Below, piece after piece: positions 9,011-17,497 of a stretch of 38,795 nucleotides of DNA. The notes below the pieces were generated by a model. The model saw nothing but the letters and a program-made list of their open reading frames with translations. It was not told where the DNA came from and did not search any database. The first letter of the stretch is position 1. Every line of letters starts with the position of its first letter. This stretch comes from a beta proteobacterium L13. GTDB lineage: Bacteria; Pseudomonadota; Gammaproteobacteria; Burkholderiales; Chromobacteriaceae. Position numbers and translations under genes: made by a program. The stretch spans positions 1-38,795 of the forward strand of contig AMYZ01000025.1 of the NCBI GenBank assembly GCA_000335715.1, read 5' to 3'.

Positions 9011-9038
9011 AACCCCGCACCGTTGCCGGTGCGGGGTT
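9011..9038 (-). terminator. terminator downstream of glnA
   Basis: AACCCCGCACCG (9011-9022) pairs perfectly with 9027-9038 around a TTGC loop. It lies about 24 nt past the glnA stop. A second, shorter hairpin (CCAC-CCGG-GTGG) followed by six T on the minus strand lies near 8955-8975, so termination may be double. Confidence 0.8.
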
Positions 9039-9061
9039 GCAGCGTACGCGGGTCGAATCGC

Positions 9062-10480
9062 TTACAGGCTGTAGTACATCGCAAATTCTACCGGGTGGGT
9101 AGTCATGCGGGTCAGGTTCACTTCCTTCATCTTCAGGTCGATGTAGGCGTCGATCCATTCGTTGGAGAACACACCGCCACGGGTCAGGAACTCGCGGTCT
9201 GCGTCCAGTGCGGCCAAGGCTTCATCCAGCGAGGCGCACACGGTCGGGATCAGTTTGTCTTCTTCCGGTGGCAGATCGTACAGGTTCTTGTCAGCAGCAT
9301 CGCCTGGGTGAATCTTGTTCTGGATACCATCCAGACCAGCCATCAGCAGCGCGGAGAAGCACAGGTACGGGTTGGCCAGCGGGTCCGGGAAGCGTGCCTC
9401 GATACGGCGGCCTTTCGGGCTTGCTACGTGCGGGATACGGATGGAAGCGGAGCGGTTCTTGGCGGAGTAGGCCAGTTTTACCGGTGCTTCGTAGTGCGGT
9501 ACCAGACGCTTGTAGGAGTTGGTGCCCGGGTTGGTGATGGCGTTCAGTGCCTTGGCGTGCTTGATGATACCGCCGATGTAGTACAGGGCGATGTCGGACA
9601 GGCCTGCGTAGCCGTCACCGGCAAACAGGTTTTTGCCGTCTTTCCAGATGGACTGGTGCACGTGCATGCCGGAACCGTTGTCGCCAACGATAGGCTTGGG
9701 CATGAAGGTGGCGGTTTTGCCGTAGCTGTGGGCGACGTTGTGTACCACGTACTTCAGGATCTGAGTCCAGTCAGCGCGCTGGGTCAGGGTGCTGAACTTG
9801 GTACCGATTTCGTTCTGGCCGGCAGTCGCCACTTCGTGGTGGTGTACTTCTACCGGTACGCCCAGCTCTTCCAGCAGCAGCACCATGGCCGAGCGGATGT
9901 CTTGCGAGGAGTCTACCGGTGGTACCGGGAAGTAGCCGCCTTTGACGCCAGGACGGTGGCCGGTGTTACCGCCTTCGAACTCTTCAGCGGAAGCCCAGGC
10001 AGCTTCTTCTGCCTTGATCTTCACGAAGCAGCCGGACATGTCGGTGCCCCAGGTGATGCTGTCGAAGATGAAAAATTCTGGCTCTGGGCCGAAGAAGGCG
10101 GTGTCGCCAATGCCGGAAGCTTTCAGGTAGGCTTCGGCGCGTTTGGCAACCGAGCGCGGGCAGCGGTCGTAACCCTTGCCGTCGGCAGGGTCGATGACGT
10201 CGCAGCTCATGAATACGGTCGGCTCGTCGAAGAACGGGTCGATTTTGGCGGTAGCCGGGTCGGCCATCAGCAGCATGTCGGAGGCCTGGATGCCTTTCCA
10301 GCCGGCGATGGAGGAGCCGTCAAACGCGTGGCCGCGCTCGAACCACTCGTCAGCGTCTTCCAGCAGAACGTGTGCCGGAATGGTTACGTGCTGCTCTTTA
10401 CCCATTGTGTCGGTAAAGCGCAAGTCGACAAATTTTACGTCGTTTTCGGTAATGAGCTTGACTACGTCTGCAACCGCCAT
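9062..10480 (-). CDS. glnA: type I glutamine synthetase
   Basis: GlnA makes glutamine from glutamate, ammonium and ATP and is the main ammonium assimilation enzyme. 472 residues, the usual length for the adenylylated dodecameric GSI-beta form. Visible signatures are the N-terminal [25 protein letters not shown], the catalytic [29 protein letters not shown], the ATP-binding [27 protein letters not shown], and the adenylylation site Tyr401 in NLYDLPPEE. The Tyr site predicts control by GlnE. Clear ribosome-binding site GGAGATATCC before ATG. A sigma-54 promoter and NtrC boxes lie upstream. Confidence 0.98.
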   Translation of the reverse strand: MAVADVVKLITENDVKFVDLRFTDTMGKEQHVTIPAHVLLEDADEWFERGHAFDGSSIAGWKGIQASDMLLMADPATAKIDPFFDEPTVFMSCDVIDPADGKGYDRCPRSVAKRAEAYLKASGIGDTAFFGPEPEFFIFDSITWGTDMSGCFVKIKAEEAAWASAEEFEGGNTGHRPGVKGGYFPVPPVDSSQDIRSAMVLLLEELGVPVEVHHHEVATAGQNEIGTKFSTLTQRADWTQILKYVVHNVAHSYGKTATFMPKPIVGDNGSGMHVHQSIWKDGKNLFAGDGYAGLSDIALYYIGGIIKHAKALNAITNPGTNSYKRLVPHYEAPVKLAYSAKNRSASIRIPHVASPKGRRIEARFPDPLANPYLCFSALLMAGLDGIQNKIHPGDAADKNLYDLPPEEDKLIPTVCASLDEALAALDADREFLTRGGVFSNEWIDAYIDLKMKEVNLTRMTTHPVEFAMYYSL

Positions 10481-10520
10481 GGATATCTCCTAGAGAAAAG
10501 CTAAGTGCATCAAACGAGAT

Positions 10521-10540
10521 GGCACAAATACAGGTGTGCC
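10521..10540. repeat. inverted repeat near the predicted glnA transcription start
   Basis: GGCACA-N8-TGTGCC with perfect six-base arms overlaps the predicted transcription start of the sigma-54 promoter (about 10538). It may be an operator or a structure in the leader; function unknown. Confidence 0.35.
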
Positions 10541-10549
10541 GGACTAAAA

Positions 10550-10564
10550 GCATGAACCGTGCCA
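10550..10564 (-). promoter_or_regulatory. sigma-54 promoter of glnA
   Basis: On the minus strand the sequence is TGGCACGGTTCATGC. It keeps the invariant GG and GC at the required 10-bp spacing and the full TGGCAC of the -24 element. It predicts a start near 10538 and a leader of about 58 nt to the glnA ATG. Confidence 0.75.
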
Positions 10565-10643
10565 GCCATCTGGCGCGGTTTCGGGTACTGCATTCACCAG
10601 CCTGGCGTGCCAGTCTAGGCTATTTGCGATCTATTTTGGTGCG

Positions 10644-10673
10644 TGCGCTAATTTGGTGCGCATTTTTGGTGCA
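10644..10673. promoter_or_regulatory. tandem NtrC boxes upstream of glnA
   Basis: Two overlapping 17-bp dyads, TGCGCTAATTTGGTGCG (10644-10660) and TGCGCATTTTTGGTGCA (10657-10673), resemble the NtrC site TGCACCA-N3-TGGTGCA. A third right half, TTTTGGTGCG, is at 10634-10643. They lie about 105-135 bp upstream of the predicted start, the usual enhancer distance at glnA of enteric bacteria. The same right half occurs in the box upstream of ntrB. Confidence 0.65.
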
Positions 10674-10805
10674 TGGCAACGCTTGCCTGCCTGCTTGCCA
10701 CACTGCATGATGGCCAACATTATTATGCAAATCGTGCCGTGATGTCGTGATGACAATCAATAGACAGCCGTGGCCCTGACCCCATCCCTATTGAAGGAGA
10801 GCAAA

Positions 10806-11255
10806 ATGACTGTCGAAACCATTCTGTCCACCGCCCGCAACCGTGGTGGCGAGCTGGGCCTGGCTTATAGCGGCGCGGTATTGCCCGCCGAGGCCTGGGC
10901 GCTGGGCCAGGGGCTGCCGGGTGTGGTGATGGTGGACGTGCGTAGTGCAGCTGAGTGGCAGTTTGTCGGTGTGGTTCCCGACGCTGTGCGTATCGAGCTG
11001 CGCAGCTACCCCGGCATGGTGCCCAATGCAGCGTTTATCAGCCAGCTGCAGCAGCAAGTGGACAAGGCTGCGACGGTGCTGTTTATCTGCCGCAGTGGTG
11101 CCCGCTCGGACGAAGCTGCCAGGTTGGCCGTAGAGGCGGGCTATGCGGAGGTTTATAACGTGCTGGAAGGTTTTGAAGGCGACCGTGACGCGCAGCAGCA
11201 CCGCGGCCAGCTCAATGGCTGGAAGGCTGCCGGCTTGCCATGGATTCAGGGCTGA
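10806..11255 (+). CDS. rhodanese-like sulfurtransferase domain protein
   Basis: A single-domain rhodanese of 149 residues. It has the first conserved acidic/Arg motif VVMVDVRSAAEW and the active-site loop with Cys95 in FICRSGARSDEAA, followed by GYAEVYNVLEGFEGD, which is typical of single-domain rhodaneses. The catalytic Cys is present, so persulfide transfer is possible; the physiological donor and acceptor are unknown. The ATG at 10806 is supported by AAGGAGAGCAAA; an ORF extension upstream lacks support. It is the first gene of a rightward group with aroE and mtgA, though a 100-nt gap separates it from aroE. Confidence 0.85.
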   Translation: MTVETILSTARNRGGELGLAYSGAVLPAEAWALGQGLPGVVMVDVRSAAEWQFVGVVPDAVRIELRSYPGMVPNAAFISQLQQQVDKAATVLFICRSGARSDEAARLAVEAGYAEVYNVLEGFEGDRDAQQHRGQLNGWKAAGLPWIQG

Positions 11256-11355
11256 CAGCGCGGGTTGCAGTTTCCTGTCCGACAAGGCAAAGTGTGCTTT
11301 CGGCCAAGCGGCTGCCACCGGCTTGCCTGACTTACCCTATATAGAGAAGTGAATC

Positions 11356-12177
11356 ATGACTGATCGTTACGCTGTAATTGGCAACCCTATTTCTCATAGC
11401 CAATCGCCTTTCATCCATAGCGAATTTGCCAGCGCCACCGGCCAGGCATTGCAGTACGAAAAGCTGTTTGCCGATATCGGCAAGTTTGACGAAGTGGTAT
11501 CGGCTTTTGTGGCGGCAGGTGGCAGTGGCCTGAACGTGACGCTGCCGTTCAAGGGCGATGCTTTCCGTTTTGCCCAGGAAGTCAGCGAGTGCGCCCGCCT
11601 GTCCGAGGCGGTGAATACCCTGAGTTTCCGTGATGGCAAGATTTATGGTGACAACACCGATGGCGTAGGCCTGGTGCGTGACATCGTCGACAACCTGGAC
11701 GTGGCGATTGCCGGCAAACGCGTGCTGCTGCTGGGTGCCGGTGGCGCAGTACGGGGTGTGCTGCCGACGCTGCTGGCAGAAAAGCCGGCCACGCTGACCA
11801 TTGCCAACCGTACCGTGGCCAAGGCCGAAGCGTTGGCCGCACAGTTTGCCAGCCTGGGCCAGATCGAGGCTGCAGGCTATGACGCACTGGCTGGCCGCCA
11901 GTTCGATATCGTCATCAACGGTACGTCTACCAGCCTGCAAGGCGAGCTGCCACCGATGCCTGCCGGCATTTTTGCGGCGGGTGCGCTGGCTTACGACATG
12001 GTGTACAGCCGTGGCCTGACGCCTTTCCTGCGCCGCGCCCAGAGCGAACAGGCCGGCATGCTGGCCGATGGCTTGGGCATGCTGGTAGAGCAGGCTGCCG
12101 AGTCGTTCCGCATCTGGCGTGACGTGCAGCCGGAAACGCGTAAAGTCACCAATATGCTGCGCGAGGTACTGGCCTAA
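11356..12177 (+). CDS. aroE: shikimate dehydrogenase
   Basis: AroE reduces 3-dehydroshikimate to shikimate with NADPH in aromatic amino-acid synthesis. 273 residues, the normal length. The N-terminal substrate-binding motif YAVIGNPISHSQSP is complete, as are catalytic Lys67 in NVTLPFKGDA and Asp102 in GDNTDG. The NADP-binding Rossmann fold follows (LLLGAGGAVRGV, then ANRTVAKA, with the Asn-Arg-Thr typical of NADP use). GAGAAG precedes ATG. The stop abuts the GTG of mtgA with no gap, so the two are probably co-translated. It carries one copy of the dispersed 10-mer at 11832. Confidence 0.97.
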   Translation: MTDRYAVIGNPISHSQSPFIHSEFASATGQALQYEKLFADIGKFDEVVSAFVAAGGSGLNVTLPFKGDAFRFAQEVSECARLSEAVNTLSFRDGKIYGDNTDGVGLVRDIVDNLDVAIAGKRVLLLGAGGAVRGVLPTLLAEKPATLTIANRTVAKAEALAAQFASLGQIEAAGYDALAGRQFDIVINGTSTSLQGELPPMPAGIFAAGALAYDMVYSRGLTPFLRRAQSEQAGMLADGLGMLVEQAAESFRIWRDVQPETRKVTNMLREVLA

Positions 12178-12864
12178 GTGTTGCGCTGGACCTTACGCAT
12201 CGGGGCGGCCCTGTTGGCCGCCCTTTTTCTGTACAACCTGTGGATCTTCGGCCACATCGTGTACTGGCGCAGCTTTAACCCGTCGGCCAGCGCGTTCATG
12301 ACCGAGCAACTGGCACGGTTGCAAGAAGACGACCCTGAGGCAGAGCTGCGTCACAAATGGGTGCCGTACGAGCGCATTTCGACCAACCTCAAGCGCGCGC
12401 TGATTGCCTCGGAGGATGCCAAGTTTGTCGACCACGAAGGTTTTGACTGGGATGGCATCGAGGCGGCGTTCGAGAAGAACATGAAACAAGGGCGCATCGT
12501 GGCCGGTGGCTCCACCATCAGCCAGCAGCTGGCCAAAAACCTGTTCTTGTCTGGCCGCAAAACCCCGTGGCGCAAGCTGGAAGAGGCCATGATCACGGTG
12601 ATGCTGGAGGCGGTGATGGACAAGCGCCGTATCTTCGAGATCTACCTGAACGTGATCGAGTGGGGTAATGGCGTGTTTGGTGCCGAGGCCGCCGCGCGTT
12701 ATTACTACCGCACGCCAGCGTCGCGCTTATCCGCCGGTCAGGCCGCCAAGTTGGCCGCCATGGTGCCCAACCCGCGTTATTACGACGAGCACCGCAATGC
12801 GCCAGGCTTGGCGCGCAAGACCCGCATTATCTTGCGGCGCATGCCGATGGCGGATACGCCGTAG
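12178..12864 (+). CDS. mtgA: monofunctional peptidoglycan glycosyltransferase
   Basis: A GT51-family enzyme that polymerises lipid II into glycan strands in the periplasm. 228 residues, with one N-terminal membrane anchor (about residues 8-30) and no transpeptidase domain. Conserved GT51 motifs: catalytic Glu79 in ASEDAKFVDHEGFDWDGI, then AGGSTISQQLAKNLFL, the segment KLEEAMITVMLEAVMDKRRIFEIYLN, and GVFGAEAAARYYY. It starts with GTG directly after the aroE stop, with a GAGG at 12162-12165 as a distant ribosome-binding site. The pairing aroE-mtgA is common in betaproteobacteria. It converges on the CheW-like gene with only 12 nt between stops. Confidence 0.95.
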   Translation: MLRWTLRIGAALLAALFLYNLWIFGHIVYWRSFNPSASAFMTEQLARLQEDDPEAELRHKWVPYERISTNLKRALIASEDAKFVDHEGFDWDGIEAAFEKNMKQGRIVAGGSTISQQLAKNLFLSGRKTPWRKLEEAMITVMLEAVMDKRRIFEIYLNVIEWGNGVFGAEAAARYYYRTPASRLSAGQAAKLAAMVPNPRYYDEHRNAPGLARKTRIILRRMPMADTP

Positions 12865-12876
12865 TGTTACGCTGCT

Positions 12877-14373
12877 TTATGGTGTGTCGACTGGCTCCGC
12901 TTGCGGAGCCAGTTTGCTTTCTGCCAGCGCCACCAGGTCCAGCAAACTTAGCAGCCGCTCTTGCTTGCCTTGCCCTACCAGCACATGGCGCCAGCTCGCC
13001 GCCAGATTGCTATGGCGGATGTGCGGTGGTGGCGCGCCTGTCTCGGCGTTGTCCAGCCGCTCTTGCCAGGCTTCGTCGATAGTAATCAGGCCGGGTACGG
13101 CAAAGCCGACCACCCCGCGGTGTGTTTCCACCACCAGCACGCTGGCTGTGTCGCGTATCGGGGCCAGCGGAATGCCCAGCGTGCTGCTAAGACAGTACAG
13201 CGGCAGGGTACGGCCACGGGCAATCAGCAGCCCGGCGTGTTCGCACTCCAGGCCAAACACGGCGCGTTCGGCTTGCCACGGCACAATATCAATAATCTGG
13301 CTGACTGGCGTGGCCACTTCAAAGCCCAGATCGTAGGTCAGCAGCTGGCAGCGCTCGCCCTGCTGGCGTGGGGTGCTGCCCGGCTGGGCCGGACTGCCGT
13401 TGCCGGTCTGCGCATCGTGCGGGGTATTCATGCCGGCCAGGCAGGCCAGGTCTGGCCGGTTTGTTAGCATGTCGCCATTCAGCAGTAGGTAGTGGCCACT
13501 GGCCGAGGCATGGTGGCCTACCGAGTCTGCCGGGGTTTCACTGGCCGGAATCGCCCCCAGAAAGTGGTCCGGCCGCAGCAGGGACTGCGTGGGCAGCGGT
13601 AGCAGGGTATGGCCGGTGCGTTGCACCACGTCGATGATGTGTTCCACCATGAACGCCACGTAGCCCTGGGCGTAGCGGATAACAAAGGCCTGCGTCAGCG
13701 CCGGTTTGGGGTTCTGCGGGATACTACAGGCGGCCAGCAGGCTGACAGCGGCAATCTGCTGGCCTGCGTACTGGATGGTGCCCATGCAGTAGCCGCTGCT
13801 CATGGCATTCTGGGTGATATGCGGGTTCAGGATGATGGTGTGGATATGATTGCACGCCATGGCCAGCGGCACGCTGCCGCACTGCATCAGCATGACGTGG
13901 TCGGGTTCGGTGCCGGTATCGTCTCGGGCGGAGGACGCGCTGTCCGGCGCCAGCCTGGCAGAGGGAATGCCGGGGTAGCCCAGCAGGGCGGCCGGGTTCA
14001 GCAAGGTGGCGCTGATGCCACCCGCCACGGCGGGCAGGCTGCCCTCCAGAATGCTGCCATTGTCACCGCTGATCCGTTGTGGCTCGGTTTCCTGTACGCC
14101 TTCTACATCGTCGGCCAGTACGCCCAGCAGTTTGTCCTGGTGCTGTACCACCACAACGCAGGCAGGCAGGGGGCCGTCAGCAACGGTACCGGTCAGCAGG
14201 CGCAGGTCGGCTACCGGCAAACGTTGGCCGCGCAGGTCCATGCTGCCCAGCACGTAGGGCGGGCAGCCGGGCAGCAGGGCCAGGGCGGTGGTGGGCACCG
14301 CCTCGCGAAGTGCCTCGATAGGTAGCGCCAGGTGGTTGCCATCCAGGCAAAACAGGCCAAAGCGTGCACTCAT
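12877..14373 (-). CDS. triple-CheW-domain chemotaxis adaptor
   Basis: A 498-residue soluble protein that reads as three CheW-like SH3 domains in series: about 1-145 (FGLFCLDGNHLALPIEALREAV, then YVLGSMDLRGQRLPVADLR), about 155-295 (VMLMQCGSVPLAMACNHIHTI, GTIQYAGQQIAAVSL) and about 345-490 (QLLTYDLGFEVATPVSQIIDI, GLLIARGRTLPLYCLSSTLG). Linkers are rich in Ser, Pro and Gly. CheW domains connect chemoreceptors to CheA. Its ATG overlaps the stop of the PAS chemoreceptor gene by four bases (ATGA), so the two are co-translated and probably form a dedicated receptor-adaptor pair. No cheA, cheB or cheR is in the window. Confidence 0.8.
   Translation of the reverse strand: MSARFGLFCLDGNHLALPIEALREAVPTTALALLPGCPPYVLGSMDLRGQRLPVADLRLLTGTVADGPLPACVVVVQHQDKLLGVLADDVEGVQETEPQRISGDNGSILEGSLPAVAGGISATLLNPAALLGYPGIPSARLAPDSASSARDDTGTEPDHVMLMQCGSVPLAMACNHIHTIILNPHITQNAMSSGYCMGTIQYAGQQIAAVSLLAACSIPQNPKPALTQAFVIRYAQGYVAFMVEHIIDVVQRTGHTLLPLPTQSLLRPDHFLGAIPASETPADSVGHHASASGHYLLLNGDMLTNRPDLACLAGMNTPHDAQTGNGSPAQPGSTPRQQGERCQLLTYDLGFEVATPVSQIIDIVPWQAERAVFGLECEHAGLLIARGRTLPLYCLSSTLGIPLAPIRDTASVLVVETHRGVVGFAVPGLITIDEAWQERLDNAETGAPPPHIRHSNLAASWRHVLVGQGKQERLLSLLDLVALAESKLAPQAEPVDTP
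12891..12912 (+). terminator. possible mtgA terminator inside the end of the CheW-like gene
   Basis: CTGGCTCCGC pairs with GCGGAGCCAG (10-bp perfect arms) and is followed by TTTGCTTT on the plus strand. It lies within the last codons of the convergent gene, so one sequence serves as coding DNA for one gene and as terminator for the other. Confidence 0.5.
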
Positions 14374-17231
14374 CGGGCGTCTTCTTCGCTATTGCGTGCC
14401 ACATTGGTCAAGGCGGTCAGCAGTTGCTGTACCTCCCCGGTGACGCCGCTTTGCTGCTCGGTGCCTTGCACGATTTTCTCCACGCTTTGCGCGGTACGTT
14501 CCACGCAGCTCAGGATGCCTTCGAAGCTTTGTGCGGCTTGCTGGCTGATGTCGGCACCGCTGCTGACATGGCGTACCGACTCGTCTATCAGCTGGGTGAT
14601 TTCCTTGGCCGCCTGGGCGCAGCGTTCGGCCAACTTGCGCACCTCGGCCGCCACCACCGAAAAGCCGACGCCATGGTGCCCGGCGCGTGCGGCTTCAATG
14701 GCTGCATTGAACGCCAGCAGGTTGGTCTGGCTGGCAATATCGCTGATCACGCGTACCACTTCGGCCACTTTTTGCGCGCTGTGCTGGCTCTGGCTGATGG
14801 CTGTAATGGCCTGGCGTAGCGCACCAAAACCGTGTTCGGCATTCCGGCTGGACTCGCGCGCCAGGTCGGACGCCACGCTGGCGTTGGCCGCAATGATGTC
14901 GATGCTGCCGATCAGGCTGTGCAGGTTGCCGGTCATCTGCGTGGATTTGCTCAGGATCTGCTGCTCCAGCTTCACCTCGTTGGTCACGTCATGCGCGTAC
15001 TTGATGATCTTGACCACGTTGCCGTTCAGGTCGCGGATGGGGTTGTAGCTGGCTTGTATCCACACGTCGCGGCCAAATTTGCCTACGCGGTGGAAGCGCC
15101 CGCTGACAAACTGGCCTTCGCCCAGGCGTAGCCAGAAGTCACGATAGGTTTTGCTGTGGGTATATTCGGCGGTGCAGAAAATACTGTGATGCTGGCCCTG
15201 TATTTCGCGCTGGGTATAGCCCATGGCGGCCAGGAAGTTACGGTTGGCGCGTAGTACGTTGCCGGCCAGGTCAAATTCGATCACCGCTTGCCCCAGCTCG
15301 ATGGCCGAGACTTTGGCCTCGTACTCGGCGGTGCGTAGCTTGGCCTGCGTCACGTCGGAGGCGAACTTCACCACTTTTACAGGTTGGCCGCGCGGGTCGA
15401 AGATAGGGTTGTAGGTGGCCTGGATCCACACTTCCTTGCCGCCACAGCCGATGCGTTTGTATTCGCCGGCAAAGTATTCGCCGCGCGACAGCCGCTCCCA
15501 GAAGCTGAGGTATTCGGCGGTGGCCGCGTATTGCGGGTCGACAAAAACACGGTGGTGTACGCCCTGTATCTGCTCCAGCCGGTAGCCCATCAGGTTCAGG
15601 AAGTTGTCGTTGGCGTGCAGTACCTTGCCGCCAAGGTCGAATTCGATCACCGCCTGTGCGCGGTCGATGGCGTCCAGTTTGCCGCCGGCATCCAGCTGTG
15701 CCAGCTTGGCCGAGGTGATGTCACGGGCGATCATGACCACCTTGCTGAGCAAACCATCCAGGCCCATTACCGGGCTGAGCATGCTGCCAAACCAGACTTC
15801 CCGCCCGTCCAGCGCGCGGCGGCGCAGCTCGCAGGCTACCGGCTGGCCATGGCGCAGCTGCTGCCACTGCGCCTGGCTGGCGGGGCTGTCGATGTCTTCT
15901 TCGAACATCAGCCGGCTTTGCGCCATGCCGCGCAGCTGCGCCAGGCTGTAGCCCAGTGCTTGCTCCATCAGCGCATTGCCGTCCAGTACATTGCCCAGGC
16001 GGTCCAGCTCCAGCAGGCAGCTGCTATTGCTGACAGCGCTCATGCGGGCTGCGTTTTCTATGCTGGCCAGTTTGCTGGCGGTAATGTCGGTGCAGTACTT
16101 CACCACTTTTACCGGCTGGCCTTCCAGATCCAGAATGGGGTTGTAGCTGGCCTGTATCCATACGCGGCGCCCATCTTTGCCAAAGCGCAGGTATTCGCCA
16201 CGGTCAAATTCGCCGCGCCCCAGCTTTTGCCAGAAGCTGCGGTAGGCAGCACTGCCGGCTTCGTCGCGGTCGACAAACATGCGATGGTGCTCGCCGCGTA
16301 TTTCTTCCAGCGTGTAGCCCATCAGCTGCAGGAAGTTGTCGTTGGCGCTGATGACATGCCCGCCCATGTCGAACTCGATCACCCCTTGCGAGCGCGAAAT
16401 GGCAGCCACCTTGCCGTCGTCTTCCAGTGACTTGCGCTTGACGGCGGTGACGTCGCTGGCAAATTTCACGATTTTGCACAGGCGGCCATCGGGTGCGTAG
16501 AGCGGGCTGTAGATGGCTTGCAGCCATACCGGCTGGCCTTTGCTGGTCAGCCGCATGAACTCGCCGTGGTGCTGCTCGCCATTGCGCAGCTTTTCCCAGA
16601 ATGCCTGGTACTCGGGGCTGCCGGTTTCACTGGCCGGGCAGAGGATGCGGTGGTGCTGGCCGCGAATGCCGTCCAGCGTGTAGCCCATCAGCTGCAGGAA
16701 GTTATCGTTGGCCGTGATAATGGTGCCATCCGGTGCAAACTCGATAATGGCCTGGGTGCGGTTCAGCGCCTGCAGCTTGCCAAAGTCTTCGTGCAACCGC
16801 AGCTTGGTGTCGGAGATGTCGGTAGCAAACTTCACCAGCTTGTAGGGTTGGCCGTTCTGGTCGCATAGCGGGTTGTAGTGTGCCTGGATATACACGCTAC
16901 TGCCGTCCTGGCGCCGGCGGCGGTATTCGCCTTCTACCGGCTCGCCCTGGCATAGCCGCTGCCATAGCGCATCGTATTTGCCGGCCTCTACGTCTTCGTC
17001 GGTCCAGATGCGGTGGTGGTGCTGGCCTACGAGCTGATCCCGGCTGTAGCCGAACATGGCCAGAAACTTGGGGTTGGCATCCAGGAAGGTGCCATCGGGC
17101 GAAAATTCGGCCATAGCCAGGTTCACATGCATGGCACCCAGCAAGCCTACGATGTCCTGGATTTCACGGTTGCTATCCAGCCCGGTCTGGTGCAGGGCAT
17201 GGCGCAGAGTGGTGAGCGTGGCGTCGTGCAT
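14370..17231 (-). CDS. cytoplasmic methyl-accepting chemotaxis protein with six PAS domains
   Basis: A 953-residue receptor with no membrane segment. Six PAS-PAC units of about 122 residues each follow a short leader: about 40-160, 161-282, 283-404, 405-526, 527-648 and 649-770. The repeated signature is IEF-x2-G-x3-ANDNFLxxMGY...GxHH, ending VWIQAxYNPI-x12-VKxxKxxxDVT. The fourth unit is divergent (lacks ANDNF and the HH pair). The signalling domain is short, from about 775 to the end, with the conserved tip IASQTNLLAFNAAIEAARAG and FSVVAAEVRKLAERCA. PAS domains of this kind can bind haem, flavin or small ligands, so a redox or oxygen sense is possible but not shown. GGGAGGG precedes ATG. 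No C-terminal CheR-tether pentapeptide is seen. Confidence 0.92.
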   Translation of the reverse strand: MHDATLTTLRHALHQTGLDSNREIQDIVGLLGAMHVNLAMAEFSPDGTFLDANPKFLAMFGYSRDQLVGQHHHRIWTDEDVEAGKYDALWQRLCQGEPVEGEYRRRRQDGSSVYIQAHYNPLCDQNGQPYKLVKFATDISDTKLRLHEDFGKLQALNRTQAIIEFAPDGTIITANDNFLQLMGYTLDGIRGQHHRILCPASETGSPEYQAFWEKLRNGEQHHGEFMRLTSKGQPVWLQAIYSPLYAPDGRLCKIVKFASDVTAVKRKSLEDDGKVAAISRSQGVIEFDMGGHVISANDNFLQLMGYTLEEIRGEHHRMFVDRDEAGSAAYRSFWQKLGRGEFDRGEYLRFGKDGRRVWIQASYNPILDLEGQPVKVVKYCTDITASKLASIENAARMSAVSNSSCLLELDRLGNVLDGNALMEQALGYSLAQLRGMAQSRLMFEEDIDSPASQAQWQQLRHGQPVACELRRRALDGREVWFGSMLSPVMGLDGLLSKVVMIARDITSAKLAQLDAGGKLDAIDRAQAVIEFDLGGKVLHANDNFLNLMGYRLEQIQGVHHRVFVDPQYAATAEYLSFWERLSRGEYFAGEYKRIGCGGKEVWIQATYNPIFDPRGQPVKVVKFASDVTQAKLRTAEYEAKVSAIELGQAVIEFDLAGNVLRANRNFLAAMGYTQREIQGQHHSIFCTAEYTHSKTYRDFWLRLGEGQFVSGRFHRVGKFGRDVWIQASYNPIRDLNGNVVKIIKYAHDVTNEVKLEQQILSKSTQMTGNLHSLIGSIDIIAANASVASDLARESSRNAEHGFGALRQAITAISQSQHSAQKVAEVVRVISDIASQTNLLAFNAAIEAARAGHHGVGFSVVAAEVRKLAERCAQAAKEITQLIDESVRHVSSGADISQQAAQSFEGILSCVERTAQSVEKIVQGTEQQSGVTGEVQQLLTALTNVARNSEEDAR

Positions 17232-17347
17232 GGTAACCCTCCCTTTTGTTTAAGTTGTATAGCAAATAACCCTGTTTTTTTATAAGAAAACACCGATTAA
17301 TGGCCGGTTTTTCACCGCCGCGTGCGCTGGTTGCGCCCGGCATCGCA

Positions 17348-17356
17348 TGCTACAAT
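17348..17356 (+). promoter_or_regulatory. extended -10 promoter of mgtE
   Basis: TGC-TACAAT forms an extended -10 element. A TTGCGC at 17331-17336 is too close (14 bp) to be a good -35, consistent with an extended -10 promoter. It predicts a start near 17363 and a leader of about 147 nt before mgtE. Confidence 0.5.
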
Positions 17357-17399
17357 TCCGCCTCTTTCGTGATAGCTGCGCAGGAGCGCGGTGTAACTC

Positions 17400-17453
17400 A
17401 TGGACTTACCCAGTTATTACTCATCTGATTTAGCCATTACGGCTCACTACTAG
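17400..17453 (+). CDS. candidate leader peptide upstream of mgtE (17 codons)
   Basis: The ORF encodes MDLPSYYSSDLAITAHY and ends with TAG 57 nt before the mgtE ATG. An AGGAG at 17382-17386 is placed 13 nt upstream, rather far, and AGGA forms the loop of a small hairpin (GCGC-AGGA-GCGC, 17378-17389). The ORF spans AGCC (17432), GGCT (17441) and AGCC (17452, at the stop), which allow two mutually exclusive hairpins. Leader ORFs of the mgtL type regulate Mg2+ transporter genes in enteric bacteria, where ribosome progress depends on Mg2+. A similar role here is inference. It has three Tyr, two adjacent. It could be a chance ORF. Confidence 0.4.
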   Translation: MDLPSYYSSDLAITAHY

Positions 17454-17455
17454 CC

Positions 17456-17497
17456 CCGCCTTTTTGCCGGATGCAGCGTCATTCCCGCCAAAGGCGG
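17456..17497 (+). promoter_or_regulatory. competing hairpins just before the mgtE ribosome-binding site
   Basis: Two CCGCC segments (17456-17460 and 17485-17489) can each pair with the single GGCGG at 17493-17497, which lies directly before the AAGGAG of mgtE. The first CCGCC is followed by TTTTTG. The arrangement could switch ribosome access or termination. No known Mg2+ riboswitch consensus was recognised. Confidence 0.35.

Noticed and set aside
8909-10504. 531-codon open frame antisense to glnA
   Set aside because: It mirrors the highly conserved glnA in GC-rich DNA, has no ribosome-binding site and no recognisable domain.
14370-17231. Tandem gene duplication or assembly artefact in the PAS chemoreceptor
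   Set aside because: The six units differ at many residues and keep one open frame, as expected for old domain duplication.
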